Part shown: one piece after another, positions 1 through 12,356 of the stretch
Layout of the letters: the number at the start of each line of letters is the position of its first letter
Position numbering within the stretch: the stretch's first letter is position 1
Source: Petunia secreta
Taxonomy: Eukaryota > Streptophyta > Magnoliopsida > Solanales > Solanaceae
DNA length: 64,000 nucleotides
Reading direction: 5' to 3'
Assembly: GCA_029990175.1 (NCBI GenBank)
Contig: JARKIP010000049.1
Coordinates: 10,332,001-10,396,000, forward strand
Position numbers and translations under genes: made by a program
The notes under the pieces: model-generated
What the model was told of the DNA's origin: nothing
Seen by the model: the letters and a program-made list of their open reading frames with translations, nothing else
Databases searched by the model: none

Positions 1-744
1 TTCAAGCGAAACATTCGTTTGTCGCTTCTAGGGGAAGGCGTTATTGAAGTTAAATGTCTTAATTTAACTTGGATCGAAATTTAAAAAATAGGAGAAGACT
101 TTTAAAATTTTTACTAAAAAATAAGACATAGATAAATGTATGACCATAAAGTATCTCATTAAAGGTAAACTGGTAGTTTTAACTCAAAACTATTTTCAAA
201 TTTAGAATTGTATTATTATTTTTAGAACGAACTAATAAGAAAATAGTGATATTTTTTCGAAATCGAGGGAGTGCTACTTATTAGCTGCTTTACACAAGAA
301 CCTGATTTTGTTGACTCTAGTGAAATTTAATAGAGTAACATAATGGAGTAGGTATTTGACAATAAGTTCCAAAAGAAGTTTTTGAAAATAATTTTTCAAG
401 CGGAGTTGAAACATTATAGTAGTAATATATTTGTAAGTTGAATTTGTAGTTCGACATGTATTTAGATAAAGAATAGTTGAAGTTTGCGAGTGAAAAAAAG
501 AAGAAAAATATCCATGGCCAAACGAGGTTAAAAGTAGCATTGGACAGTTCAGTTCTGTTCAGTTTTTAGTTTTATGAAATCACTAACCACATTTAGCCAA
601 ACAAACTTGATTTGGTTCGATTATTTTCAGTTTGATTTTGGATTAATCGGTTTGAGCCTATAAGTTGATATAGTTTTATTTCTTTTTTGATAGAAAATAG
701 ACCTCCAAATAATTTTATTTTTCCCAACTTTAATTTATAACACT
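1..744. other. AT-rich intergenic DNA, nothing recognised
   Basis: No convincing coding region, RNA gene or bounded repeat is visible. The one longer open frame (minus, about 274-540) has a composition typical of AT-rich chance ORFs. Around 540-660 the sequence repeats GGTTCG/CAGTTCAG-like words, which could be the decayed edge of a transposon, but no terminal repeat was found. Confidence 0.5.
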
Positions 745-2860
745 TTTTTTTTTGGGTAATTAAATTTTTTTATTAACAACCAAACTGAACATTACAAATC
801 CATAGCTTGGCTACACTCAACTCAAGCTATCCTATATCTACTAGCTACTACATGAACCTGAAACTGCAGCTAGCATAATTAAAACTACAAAGTTTTAATT
901 TTGGTAATTAAAAACTCTTATTAACTATAAAAAACTGAAGATTACAAATCCATAGCTCGGCTACACTCAGCCCAAGCTATCCTAAATCTACTAGCTACTA
1001 CATGACCTAGAAACTACAGCTAGCATAATCAAAACTACACAACATACGCACCCTATGTATGCTCATCTAAGCAAACTCATCACTAATTATCCTTACGATT
1101 TAGACCATAAAGTGTTACATCCTCCCTGAAGTCTTGCTGCATATAGTGGCTTATATCTTTGCAATGCTGTTGTAATCTCTAGCTGTCCCCTCAAACTGCC
1201 CTTGTTCCTTTCCCACCATATTGCTTCTATGAATTCTACCTACATCATCTTCAATATAGCCGCTCTAATTGTCTTCCCCTTTGTATTTCTAATGATCCAC
1301 TCTTGTTGGTGCTCCTAGCTGCTATGTTTGCAGGTATTTGTTCTCATTGCATGAGTTTTTGCTAGACTGCTTGAGTATTTGTCAATTGATGCACGCTGCA
1401 CATAATACATCATGTATCTACATTCATACACATTTGCTCAGTCTATCAATTGTTAACAACTTTCTTTGGCAGCGTAGCCACATAGTAAAGACTGGTTTTG
1501 GCCTAGCTGCATTACAACACATTAGATTTTTCCAGGCAACCTTCTGATGCTCAGCAATAAGCTGCAGATATATCTGTCTGATAAAGCTTTACTTCTGTTG
1601 AGTTACTGCCTGTCTTTGGTTCACAATGTCACTGATTCCTAGTATCTTCCTCAACATCCAACTAGCCTGCTGAGGGACTTGAAACTGTATCAAGTCTTGT
1701 CCTTTGATGTAATATACATGCACCCACCTTATCCATACTTATCCTCTTTGTTAGCTATATCTTAGCATGTCTTTGCTATTGCAACTTGATTCCATTTTAT
1801 GAGATTGATCATGTTCCATTCTCCTACACTTTTGGGTAGACATACCTTATCCCATGCAACCAGCTTTTTTAGTTATTTCATTTTTTCCGGACCACAAATA
1901 GCTTCTGCAATATGCTTCTACTATTTTCATCACCTTCTTAGATAGAATGAATATTTGGCTCCAGTATGCTTGCATGCCAAACAGTACATATTGTACTAGT
2001 TGACTTCTCCCAACATAGAAAAGCTTCTTTGCAGACCAAGAAGCAATTTTTGCTACTATCTTGTCCACCAGTGGCCTCTATTGTACAACTTTGAGTTTTT
2101 TTGTATCAAGGGGAATACCTAGATACTTGAAAGGTAATTCTCCTTGACTGTATCCTAGATTAAGCCTTATCTCCTGCTGAATTTGGTCTGCAACTCCATT
2201 ACAATACACAGAGCTCTTGGTTAGGTTAGCCTTTAATCCTGATGCTTCAGAGAATATTTTAAATTTTTCATGAAGTAACTAAACTAATGTCACATCCCCT
2301 CTTGCAAAGAATAATAGGTCATCAGCAAAGCATAGGTGTGTTATGTTTAGCTTCCTACACTTTGGATGATGCTTGTACTCATTGTTCTGCCTCAGCTCAT
2401 TTACGTTCATGCTTAACTATTTCATAACTAATATTACAAATAAGAAAGGTGACATATGATCACCTTGTCTTAGTCCTCTAGCTGCTTTGAAAGGCTCTGT
2501 AGGCTCACCATTTACTAGAATTGAGTAGCTGATTGTCTGAACACAAGTCATTACCTAGCTAGTGAACTTCTCAGGAAAACCTAAACATTTCATCACTTGC
2601 TGAAAGAAGATCTACTCAACTGAGTCATAAGTTTTATCCACTTTGACCATACACCTAGGAGAAACATGCTTCATGTTATATACTCTAACTAGCTCATGGG
2701 CTAGTATGATATTGTTAACAATCTTCCTTCCTGATACAAACCCAGCCTATATTTTTGAGACTACATAGCTAATCACTTTCTGGATCCTTGAGGCTAGCAC
2801 TTTAGTTATCTAGTGTCAAGGTACAAATTAATTTACTGCACTGAATTTCACATTGCTTTC
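745..2860 (-). pseudogene. L1-type LINE reverse transcriptase remnant, 5' truncated
   Basis: Read on the minus strand, the segment gives the conserved blocks of a plant L1-type LINE reverse transcriptase in order: a VLASRIQKVI-like block (near 2800), a KVDKTYDSVE block (near 2620), GLRQGD-SPFLFV (about 2440-2490), the catalytic FADD in LCFADDLLFF (about 2315-2340), and the thumb/C-terminal block with AGR-like and YLWSGKN motifs (1847-2068). Several in-frame stops (for example after the YDSVE block) and missing endonuclease and gag parts make it dead and 5' truncated. The 3' end lies at a T-rich run near 745-765, i.e. poly(A) on the element's strand. Its 3' tail is partly duplicated (see 770-1048). 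The family assignment is firm; the outer limits are approximate, and no TSD was found. Confidence 0.85.
770..1048 (-). repeat. Tandemly duplicated LINE 3' tail
   Basis: Two imperfect copies of about 130 bp (roughly 770-890 and 905-1048) both hold the words ATTACAAATCCATAGCT, GGCTACACTCA and CTAGCTACTACATGA in the same order. They lie at the 3' end of the LINE remnant next to its T-rich end, so this looks like a duplicated 3' UTR or a second 5'-truncated copy inserted into the first one's tail. Confidence 0.7.
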
Positions 2861-2907
2861 TTTTTTTCCTGTAACAATTTTGACGCCTTCATAATATTTT
2901 CGAACTA

Positions 2908-3178
2908 GTTCCTCCGTTTATATTTACTTGTCCACTTTCGGCTTTTCACTCCCACCAAGAAAAAATAAGAAAACTTAAACTTAAAAAATATACCCTAATT
3001 AATTATACTTGAAATGTACAAGGTATTTAATTGGGAAGGGATTTTGAAAAATACAAGGTATTTAATCAAGGGTAAATTAGGAAGATTATAACCAATTTTA
3101 TGTTGAATTGCTAAAAGGACAAGTAAACTTAGAATTTGACTTTGGTGAATTTGGACAAGTAAACATAAGCGGAGGGAG
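2908..3178. mobile_element. Stowaway-like MITE, 271 bp
   Basis: The ends are inverted repeats of the Stowaway (Tc1/mariner) type: a CCTCCGTTTATATTTACTTG-like left end and GACAAGTAAACATAAGCGG AGGGAG at the right. The element is flanked by the dinucleotide TA on both sides (2906-2907 and 3179-3180), the expected target duplication. There is no coding capacity. The left terminus is slightly degenerate (GTTCCTCC in place of CTCCCTCC). Confidence 0.8.
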
Positions 3179-3207
3179 TATGTTTTAAAAGTGCTTATAT
3201 GTTTGTG

Positions 3208-4391
3208 GAGTTGATTGCCTGTACGGTCACTCAACTTTGGATAATAGACCACCATGGTCACTTATCTTTGTTTTGTCTTTCTATGGTCACTCGACTTTGG
3301 GTAATAGACCACCATGGTCACTTATCTTTGTTTTGTCTTTCTATGATCACTCAACTTTACCCAGTTAACTCTCATGATCATCCAACACAAAACTCTACAA
3401 ACTTTGTTAAGTATATGCTGACGTGGCAACTATATTTTATGCAAATTACAGAAAATGAAAAAAAAAACTAAAATCAGTTAGGACCAACCCACTTTAGACC
3501 CCACCCAGCTCCAATCCGAGTTAAACTTGATCGTCTGATCTTGACGAGTTAGCTGCATTCATGCATTTTATAAGCAAGAATTTTTATTTAAGTTGCGTAA
3601 ATTTTTAATTAATTGTAAAGATATTTCACAGTTTGTTTAAGTAGTACTGCTTTTATTTATATACAGGATTTTGATAGTTGATATTGATATCAATTTAGCA
3701 GATATGATAATAGCTTCAAGTTGATGTTAAATAAACTGACTATAGCATATCGTTTTGCTGGTTAAAATGGTTATAGTCTCTTGGAAGAAAGAAGTTATAG
3801 ACAGCTATTTGATAGGATATGTTGTAAAGAAGTTAATTATATAGTTAAAATGGTTATATTTTTGGTTGAAAATTTTAAATAATTTTATAATGGTTTGATG
3901 TCTTCATTTTGCTTTGGATAATATATGCTTCCTTTTGGTTTGATGCTTTATTTTATTCCTTTCACTTCGTAATGGTACGATAAATGTTACATATAATTTG
4001 TAGGATGAAATATGAAAAAGATAAAGGAAACAGAAAAAAAGAAAAGCAAGTTGTTTTGCAGTAAGGAAGTTCGGCTAAATTCAACTCTTGGGTCGGTTTG
4101 GGTGGGGTCTAAAGTGGGTTGGTTTAGCCTTTTCATTTTCTGTAATTTGCATTAAAAAAATTAGTTGCCACGTCAGCATATATTTAATGGAAGTCTGTAG
4201 AATTATGTGTCGGATGACAATAAGAGTTAACTGGGTAAAATTGAGTGACCATAGAAAGACAAAACAAAGATAAGTGACCATGGTAGCCTATTATCCAAAG
4301 TTGAGTGACCATAGAAAGACAAAATAAAAATAAGTGACCGTGGTGGCCTAGCTATTACATAAAGTTGAGTGACCATAGAGGCAATCAACTC
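3208..4391. mobile_element. Long-TIR foldback (MULE-like) element, 1184 bp
   Basis: The ends GAGTTGATTGCC and GGCAATCAACTC begin inverted arms of about 310 bp (3208-3518 and 4085-4391) that match along most of their length. Within the left arm a unit of about 60 bp (GGTCACTCAACTTTGG followed by ATAATAGACCACCATGGTC) is repeated, and its inverted counterpart is repeated in the right arm. The element is flanked by a 10-bp direct repeat with one mismatch: TATGTTTGTG (3198-3207) and TATATTTGTG (4392-4401). A 9-11 bp TSD with long TIRs is the signature of Mutator-like elements. There is no transposase, so it is non-autonomous. Confidence 0.85.
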
Positions 4392-4401
4392 TATATTTGT
4401 G

Positions 4402-5402
4402 TAATTGTTTGAACTTATTGCCATGAGTTGAGTTGAGTTGAGGACAAAATATTTTGGACAAATTTTGGAACAAGTTAAAACTCGAAAACAGTTGCCGATT
4501 TTTCTAGGTTGGCATTTGTTGTGTGCCCCGCATGGTGAAGGATTTTTGTTCAGAACAAAAAAATGCTTATAGATTAAAGAGAGTCGTACGTAGTTCGTGT
4601 CTTTAGTGTTTGTACTTCAATAAGCATTTTTTGTTCAGTTTTAATCAATACCTTAATTAAACTCCGTACTATTGTTAGTTAGATTTGAGAAGGTGTTCTA
4701 GTTACATGCATATTTAAAAGTTCTCTAAAAAACTTCCGTTTACAGTTTTAAGTTGAGGGAATCCAACTATAGACTCATTTGATAAGAAGTTCAATTATAA
4801 TTCAAATAGGACGAGGCTTGACAGTCTGCTTGTTAAAGTTTGACTACAGAATCTCAAGTTTAACAACTTAAAAGTCTTTATTACGATTTTATCGTGTAGT
4901 ATATCGTGTAGGTTGTTGTATAGCATGTATTACAGTAGTATTTGTTTTATAATAAATGCATGTATCAAACTCTTCTAGCTTTGTTTTTAAATCAAACAAA
5001 CTAGCGTAAGCAAATTAAACTGAAAGAAAGTAAAACAAATTGGAACTTAACATTATTGAACTCCACAAAAGCAATTAGAAAAAAAGTAATAAAGGAAGAG
5101 ATTTTCTTATGATAATCTTCATGCAGATATATTGTCTTATTTCTATTATAGTGTATAATTTTATTACATATAGTAAAAGTTAATTGGCTGGTAGTTTGAG
5201 ATATATCAACTGTGTAGTCAATTTTTGGAACAGTCGACACACTAGCTAAAATAACCTCATTATAGCTGAGAATTATAGTATGAGCTGAAACCAGCAGAAA
5301 ATAACTCAAGAAACTTGTACAAAGAAGAGCAAATTTAAAGACTAGTGAGGAAAAGGACCCATGGAGAAATATATAGGAGTAATATATAGTACTCGTACCT
5401 GA
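4402..5402. other. AT-rich intergenic DNA, nothing recognised
   Basis: About 1 kb without a convincing gene or bounded repeat. A 102-codon minus-strand open frame (5001-5309) has no recognisable domain and the composition of an AT-rich chance ORF. Confidence 0.5.
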
Positions 5403-5411
5403 TAATGTATA

Positions 5412-5620
5412 GGGAGACTTACAAATATATACAATTCTAACACCAAAATTACAAAAAATACCAACATTATTTCATTTTACAAAAAATACCAATATTTTTT
5501 TACACATTATATACAAAAATCAACAAAACTAATAAATTAGGATTCCTCCTTCTTCCTACTGCCCCTCCCACTGCTACCACCCCAGGCAGCGGCGCCGCCG
5601 GCCGCCGCTGTCCAACACCG

Positions 5621-5659
<39 letters not shown>

Positions 5660-6422
5660 TGTTTTTGAATCTAAAGAATGAAATACACATATAAACATTG
5701 ATTTTTTTTTTGAAATTAAAGTTGGAAAATACATATAAACAAAAATACATGTAATTACACAAAAAAATTGTGTTATACATACACTAAACACACACATACA
5801 AACACGAATCTACAGATCTACAAACGAAACATACAAATTTATGTGTGTGATATTTATTACTTGACATACATACAAAAAGACATACAAAAAATACAAATAT
5901 ATGCTCGGATATACACGTTCATACAGTGATATACACGTACATACAATTGTGTGCTGAAAATTATTACATGTATATACACGAACATACAGGTACATACACT
6001 TGCAGATCTGAATTTGAATGTGTATATTCAAATGCAAAAAAGAAGAAGGAGAAGCAGATCTGAACTTGTATTAACAAAATACATATGTATACATAAAAAT
6101 ACACACATATACACATACAAAATGAAAAAAGAAAAAAGAAAAAAGAGGAGAAGATCGGAAAAGAGAGGAGTAGATCTGCTCCACCGCGGCAGCGACCGGC
6201 GAGGGGGGTGGGAAACGGTGGGAGGGTGGGTGGGTGGGTGGGTGGAGGAGAGAGAAAGAGAGAGGGAGAAGTTAGGGTTTTGGGTAGAGAGGGAAGAAAG
6301 GAAATGAAAAATTATATATTTTGTAAAATGTGAAAAAGTGTTGGTATGTAGGGTAATTATTTAAAAATATCGGTATTTTCTGTAATTAAGTGGTTTAGTA
6401 TGTCAATTAGCATAAAAATGTC
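5412..6422. mobile_element. MULE-like non-autonomous element (copy D), perfect 9-bp TSD
   Basis: The element is flanked by identical TAATGTATA repeats (5403-5411 and 6423-6431). Its ends are imperfect inverted repeats rich in ACAAAAAATACCAACATT-like words (5440-5510 against the complement of 6310-6400). The interior has a GC-rich start (5570-5620), a T-homopolymer of about 38 (5621-5658), a CATACA-rich stretch, and a GC-rich G-run segment with an AG microsatellite (6170-6300). There is no transposase. Its terminal sequence resembles copies A to C downstream while the interior differs, so it looks like a family member with a different, possibly gene-derived, cargo. Confidence 0.8.
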
Positions 6423-6706
6423 TAATGTATATTACTTTCATCATATTTAAGTTAATTTAACTTGCGATATATAACAGGTTAATAATTATATGTGGTTAGC
6501 TTACCAATAAATACTACGTACTTACATTGTTACTTATTTTTTTACATTGTCACAGCAGAAAATTCATAGATAATGTATATGCCCAAAAATCCCCAAACAC
6601 CACAAAGTGAAAAAGTATGCAAAGGTATCTATCGTTTTCATAACAGATTTTCAGAGATAAAAAACCCTACTTTAATTTTCTGTATATCTATCAATCGTTG
6701 TTATCA

Positions 6707-6977
6707 GAGATGGAAACAAGATTGTCAATGCTTTGGCAAAGAATTGAGCATCTAATAGTTCTACCCAGTCGCTATTATCTTTTGTATCGCCTCCTATTTC
6801 TCTATTAGCACTAGTTAGTAGAGAAAGACAAGGATTAATAGTATCTACTAAGAAAACCTCTTTTATCATATGTACTAAGCTAGCCAAATTAGGCAATCTA
6901 TCTGTATTAAATTCTGAACAATGTCATGATTTTCTAGTTAATTAATGAAGTTTTATCCTTGCTACCAAAAAAAAAAA
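6707..6977 (+). mobile_element. 5'-truncated LINE insertion with poly(A) and 14-bp TSD
   Basis: The sequence is bracketed by AATCGTTGTTATCA (6693-6706 and 6978-6991) and ends in a run of A just before the second copy, the mark of target-primed reverse transcription. It opens with RDGNKIVNALAK, which matches the final helix of LINE-encoded RNase H (R-GN--AD-LAK), then stops and runs through a 3' UTR. Only the last roughly 270 bp of the parent element was inserted. The two end A residues of the second TSD copy cannot be separated from the poly(A). Confidence 0.85.
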
Positions 6978-7129
6978 AATCGTTGTTATCAATTCCATAT
7001 ATAACATGGCGTTTGTAGTCTTCCATATACAGTAAACCATAATGAATCATATGCCTAATGTAATAAATAGGATTTTTTACATAAAAGTAAAATTTCTAGA
7101 ACTTAATTACCAAACACACTACTAAAAAT

Positions 7130-7330
7130 ACAGCATTTTCAGACCGAAATTTCAGACCGAAATTCGGTTGGAGGCCTTCGTCCGACCGACGCGGTGGGAT
7201 AATTCAATGTATTTTTATTAATTTTTTTTTTTTAACATAGCCGACCGCCGCGGTCGGACACGAATTAAATTTTTCTAGCTGACCGCCGCAGTCGCCAGTC
7301 GGTCGCCAGACAGAATATATACCTGACGGG
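7130..7330. repeat. CACTA 1 left subterminal repeats
   Basis: Several copies of GACCGAAATTCGG- and CCGACCGCCGCGGTCGG-like palindromic motifs lie in this GC-rich stretch just inside the left end. In En/Spm such subterminal motifs bind the TnpA protein, so binding by the element's own TnpA is the expected role. Confidence 0.75.
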
Positions 7331-7359
7331 CATAGCAGCCCGTTTTTTATTTCCCCCAT

Positions 7360-7410
7360 CCACTTCTCTCTCTCTCTCTCCTTTCTTTCTTTCTCTCATT
7401 CTTACCCGAC
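7360..7410 (+). repeat. CT-rich leader of CACTA 1
   Basis: A TC/CTTT microsatellite (about 7365-7400) follows the left subterminal repeats and precedes the TnpD gene by 1.1 kb. CT-rich tracts are common in plant 5' untranslated leaders. The 7.4-8.5 kb interval has no coding signal and probably holds the leader with a 5' UTR intron, since a TGTAG acceptor lies 2 bases before the TnpD start. Confidence 0.45.
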
Positions 7411-8526
7411 CCTAAACCCAAATCTATTAAAAAAAATACTCTTAATCTCTAATCAACAAGGTTTAACATCAATTTTAGCCCGTTTTTGTCATTTTTTCCT
7501 ATGTTTGAATTTTAGCTCATGAAATTAATCCATGACATAGTAGTTGCTATTTGGTTGTGAACTAGGTTACATTGTGTTGTTGTTTGGTTTGGGAATTGTT
7601 GAAGCTAGTTTGACATTTTTGTTGGTATTGTTAAAATTAGGTTGATTGAAAAAGTGGGTGTTGTTAAAAAAATGATTGGGTTATTGAATGCACATTTAGA
7701 AGATGATAAATTGGAAAGTAACACTTTGAATGGGTTGTTTTAGTGGAAAAGTTGGCGTTCCATTGAGAAGAGTACACTTTGAATGGGTTGTTGTTGATGG
7801 GTTCCTTTAGTAGTGTTGTTGTTGTTGAATGTTGTTAATGGTGTGTACTAGTGTTGTTGTTGTTGTTGTTGTATTGCTTTGAGATAGAATTGTTGGTGTA
7901 TAGTGTAGTTTGGTAGTTAGATTCTTTGAGGCATTTCATCAAATAAGTGGTGAGCAACAACTAAGTTGAATAGTTTGCAAATAGTTTTAGATTACTCCAA
8001 CTAAATATAGATAAGTAAATAGTTTTATCATTTTGAATTATAAATAGATATAAGTTGCAAATGAGAAGTGTTATTAACTACTAAATGATAATCTTAGAGA
8101 ATAAAAATTGACATTATTATTTGTGACTTAAGGAATTTATGGTTAGAAGGGATCATGAATCTTTGAAATACCTTAAGACCCAAAGTAAGCATAGTACAAG
8201 GCATGCTAAGTGGATCGAATTTATATGATTCATCATAAGCAAGGTTAAGATAATTTGATAGCGGATGCCTTATCTAGGAGGGATGTCATGTGAATATTTT
8301 GATTTCTAGGTTATTTGGTTTTAAGAACTTAAAGGAGTTGTATCCTATTGGTGTAGATTTTGATAAGCCTATCAAAGAGAACAAATTAGTTAGTAATATA
8401 AAAATAATTGACTTAGAAAATTATACAATTACTTAATCTTATGAAAATTGGTAGTGTATCAAAGAAATGTTTGTTTAAATATTTGCAATTTAATATGCAT
8501 CTCAAACGTGTAATTTTTGTGTAGAT

Positions 8527-11500
8527 ATGGTTAATGAAAGTCGTAGTTGGATGTATAATAGAAATAATCCCGGCCGGCGGGGGATGAGGGCAGAATTTGC
8601 AGTAGGTGTTGAAGATTTTATTGAAAAGGCGAAAACACTTGATGATTTTATACGGTAGGGCCAGATTAAGTGTCCTTGTGTGGACTGCAAGTGCATAAAA
8701 GGAAAAAAATTGGAAGATGTTGAAATGCATCTTTATAGGAAGGGTTTTATGCCAGATTATTTTGTTTGGGTTTATCATGGAGAGTCTAGGGATGTGGGGG
8801 GTGATGTTCATTTTCAAAATGCTTATGTCGGTGGGAGTGGTCCGATCTCAAACGAGGATGATCTTGATAATTATCGAATGAACGATATGGTTAATGATGC
8901 TTTTGGAATGTACCCAGAGGAGCCATCCCAACTGGGTACATCGCAACCAAATGTTGAGCACATTCCTAATGATGAGGCAAAACTCTTCTATAAACGGTTG
9001 GAGGAAGCTAGTCGTCCATTGTACGAAGGCTCAGTGCATTCCAAGTTGTCAGTTGCTGTTAGATTGTTAAGTATTAAATCTGATTTTAGTATATGTCAAG
9101 CAGCCATGGATTCCATCATTGACCTTATGAATGATCTCAATCCGACTAACATGGCATTACCAACTAATTATTACCACACTAAGAAGTTGGTTTCCACGTT
9201 AGGTATTTCTGTCCAGAGAATTCATTGTTGTGTCAACGGTTGCATGTTGTTTTATAAGGATGATGCAGAATTAGATAAATGTAAATTTTGTGAGGAGCCT
9301 CGTTACAAGCCAGTTTTAAACCCTAAAAAGAAGCCGATACCTGTTAAGTCGATGCATTACTTACCCCTTATACCTAGGTTAAAGAGGTTGTATGTGTCGA
9401 TGAGCTCTGCTCCTCATATGAGATGGCACCATGATCGTACGAAACAGCCAGGCATTCTAAGCCATCCGTCAGATGGTCAGGCATGGAAACATTTTGATCA
9501 GGTGTATCCGGCATTTGCTAGTGAACCAAGAAACATAAGGTTGGGTGTATGTTCAGATGGGTTCACTCCTTTTGATGTCTCGTCTACACCTTATTCTTGT
9601 TGGCCCGTATTTGTGACGCCGTACAATCTTCCGCCCGAAATGTGCATGACTAGTCCTTATCTGTTTTTGAATTGCATTATCCCAGGGCCACATAACCCGA
9701 AAGCCTCCATTGATGTATTTTTGCAGCCTTTGATTGATGAGTTAAAGTTATTGTGGTATGAAGGTGCGGAAACATATGATATATCAATGAAACAGAACTT
9801 TCAACTGCATGCTTCTTTGATGTGGACAATAAATGACTTTCCAGCTTATGGAATGTTGTCTGGGTGGTCCACTGCTGGTAAGCTCGCTTGCCCTTATTGT
9901 ATGGAAGATACAAAAGCATTCACTTTGAAAAATGGTGGTAAGTGTACATGGTTCGACTGTTGCCGTCGATTCTTGCCAATGGATCATCCGTTTAGGAATA
10001 ACAGTAATGCTTTTATGAAGAATCAGGTTGATTTTGAGGAGCCTCCGCGAAGGTTGTCAGGAGGAGAAATATGGGATAGGGTTAAGGTGTATCCTATGGT
10101 AACTGACCAACGGCCATCTAAAGCACCTGGCTATGGTATTGATCATAATTGGACTAAACAAAGTATCTTTTGGGAGTTGCCTTATTGAAAGGATAATCTT
10201 CTTCGACATAACCTGGATCCCATGCATATTGAGAAGAATTTTTTTGAGGCTGTCTTTAATACAGTGATGGATGTCAGAAACAAGACAAAGGATAATGTGA
10301 AGGCCAGGTTGGACCTTGAGGAGCTTTGTAGGCGACCTGAGTTACACTTATCTCAAGTTGGCAACACGATTTGGCTTCCCAAGGCCAGTTACACATTCGG
10401 ATTGGATGAGAGAAGAATGATTTGTGATTGGGTCAAGAATTTGAGGATGCCTGATGGATATGCTTCAAACTTAGAAAGGTGTGTTGATATGACAGAAGGA
10501 AAATTGACTCACATGAAAAGCCACGATTGTCACATCTTCATGGAAAACTTGCTCCCAATTGCATTCAATGGCTTGCCTGATATAGTTTGGAAACCACTTA
10601 CAGAGACGAGCCTATTTTTTAAGGAGCTGTGTTCTAAGACATTGAGGGAAGAGAATCTTAAGTCGTTGGAAAGTAACTTTCCTGTTGTCGCGACTAAGTT
10701 GACAAAAATCTTTCCCCCTGGTTTCTTTAATGTAATGGAGCATCTTCCAATTCACCTCGCGGAAGAGGCACTATTGGGAGGCCCGGTGCACTGTAGATGG
10801 ATGTATCCTTTTGAGAGGTAAGGTCTCTTAAATTAGTCCTTAACTCATTTTTTTTAATTCATCTCAAGTAGATCAATTAATATAATATATCATGTAGAAT
10901 TATTGGCAAGTGTAAGCGGGACGTGAAAAACAGGAACCAAATTGAGGGGTCCATATGTGAGGCATACCTGGCTAGAGAAACTTCTCATTTTTGTTCGTAT
11001 TATTTCGATCAAAATGTGCCATGTTTGCGAAATAGGCCGGATCGACATGATGATGGAGACAACAATGATCCGAATTATCCACCATTTTCTATTCAATCAA
11101 CCTGGTAGAGGAAAGTTAATGACCGAAGTATGCAAGTTCAATGACCGGGACAGAAAAGCAGCTACAACTCATGTTTTGTTGAATTGTCCCGATGTCACGC
11201 CTTTTTACAAGTATGCTTCTTTTTACATTAAAACCTAACATTCAAGTTGCATCAGTAATCTAACTAATGAGATTTTTTGACGCATCATCCAGTCACTTTG
11301 TTGGACAATTTGGCGCCTCTGCTGTTTATGAACAATTTTCAGATTGGTTTAGAGAATTTGTAAGCATTATATAAACAAATACATAAGTTTTTTGGTATAT
11401 ATATTTATAAATATATATATATGTTGGTTTAATGTGTACAACTATCTTGAACTTTATATAGGTACTCAATCCAGACAATGGCATAAACTTTCCATTGTTG

Positions 11501-12271
11501 CATGATATATCTCACGGGCCTTATTATAAATACAAGAGGATGTCTAAGTACTTTGTTAATGGGTACAAGTTCCATACTAGAGAATGGTCCTTGGGGAAGA
11601 AAACAAACAACAGCGGTGTGTGTGTGAAAGGTGGTACTGGTGACCAGGATGTAGACTTTGATTACTATGGTGTGATTGAGGAGATTTTAGAAATAGAGTT
11701 TACAGTAGGTTGGCCTCGTAAAAGATTGGTGCTTTTTCGTTGCAAGTGGTTTGATCCGAGTCCAAAGGGTACGAGGGTAGACCCATGTTCTAAAATAGTT
11801 GAAGTTAATCACAGAAGGTCATATGGACATTATGATCCTTTCATCATTGCCCAGAACGTGAAGCAAGTGTGGTACGTTCCTTATCCACCGACAACGAACA
11901 AAGCCAAAGCCAAATCCAAAACCAAGGCCAATTGGTGGGCTATTCTAAAAGGCAAGCCGGTGGGAAGAGTGGAAGTAGATGATGTATTAGATGTTGCATA
12001 TCAAAATGAGGTATCTACCGCTCCCTTGATTGCGGATATTGAATTAGCCGACCAGTTGCAACATAGTGAAGGCATCTATGAAAAGTTTGATGAATCGGTG
12101 GTTAGACGTAGAAAAAACACGACTAATTTTGGAGAAGGAACATCTAGGGCAAACGAGGAGGATGAATATATGGATGACGTTGAAACAAGTGAGGAAGAAT
12201 TTGTTGACAGCGATGAGACGAGCGAGGAAGAGGAAATAGCCGATGACCTTAACGCGAATGATGATGACTGA
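8527..12271 (+). pseudogene. TnpD, TNP2-like CACTA transposase (broken)
   Basis: Catalytic-type transposase of plant En/Spm elements. Inferred exons: 8527-10817, 10898-11210, 11293-11359 and 11462-12271. Three of the four have clear GT/AG borders and the reading phase carries across 10817/10898. Domains in order: an N-terminal transposase-associated Cys-rich segment (KCPCVDCKC near 8668-8695), the TNP2/transposase_21 core (from about 9400, with HMRWHHDR, CSDGF, CIIPGPHNPK, WTINDFPAYG and GKLACPYC), DUF4218-like VLLNCPDVTPFY (exon 2), DUF4216-like KYFVNGYKFHTREWS (exon 4), and an acidic C-terminus. The gene is dead: in-frame TAG at 8656-8658, TGA at 10186-10188 where relatives have Trp, and a frame change near 11085-11095. 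The ATG at 8527 is chosen because it follows an acceptor and keeps the conserved N-terminus. Confidence 0.9.
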
Positions 12272-12356
12272 CATGTTCGTAGTTTGTTGTTTTTACTTTA
12301 CTACAATATAATTATTTGATTATATCGTGCTAATTTATTGTGCTTATTTTACAGAT

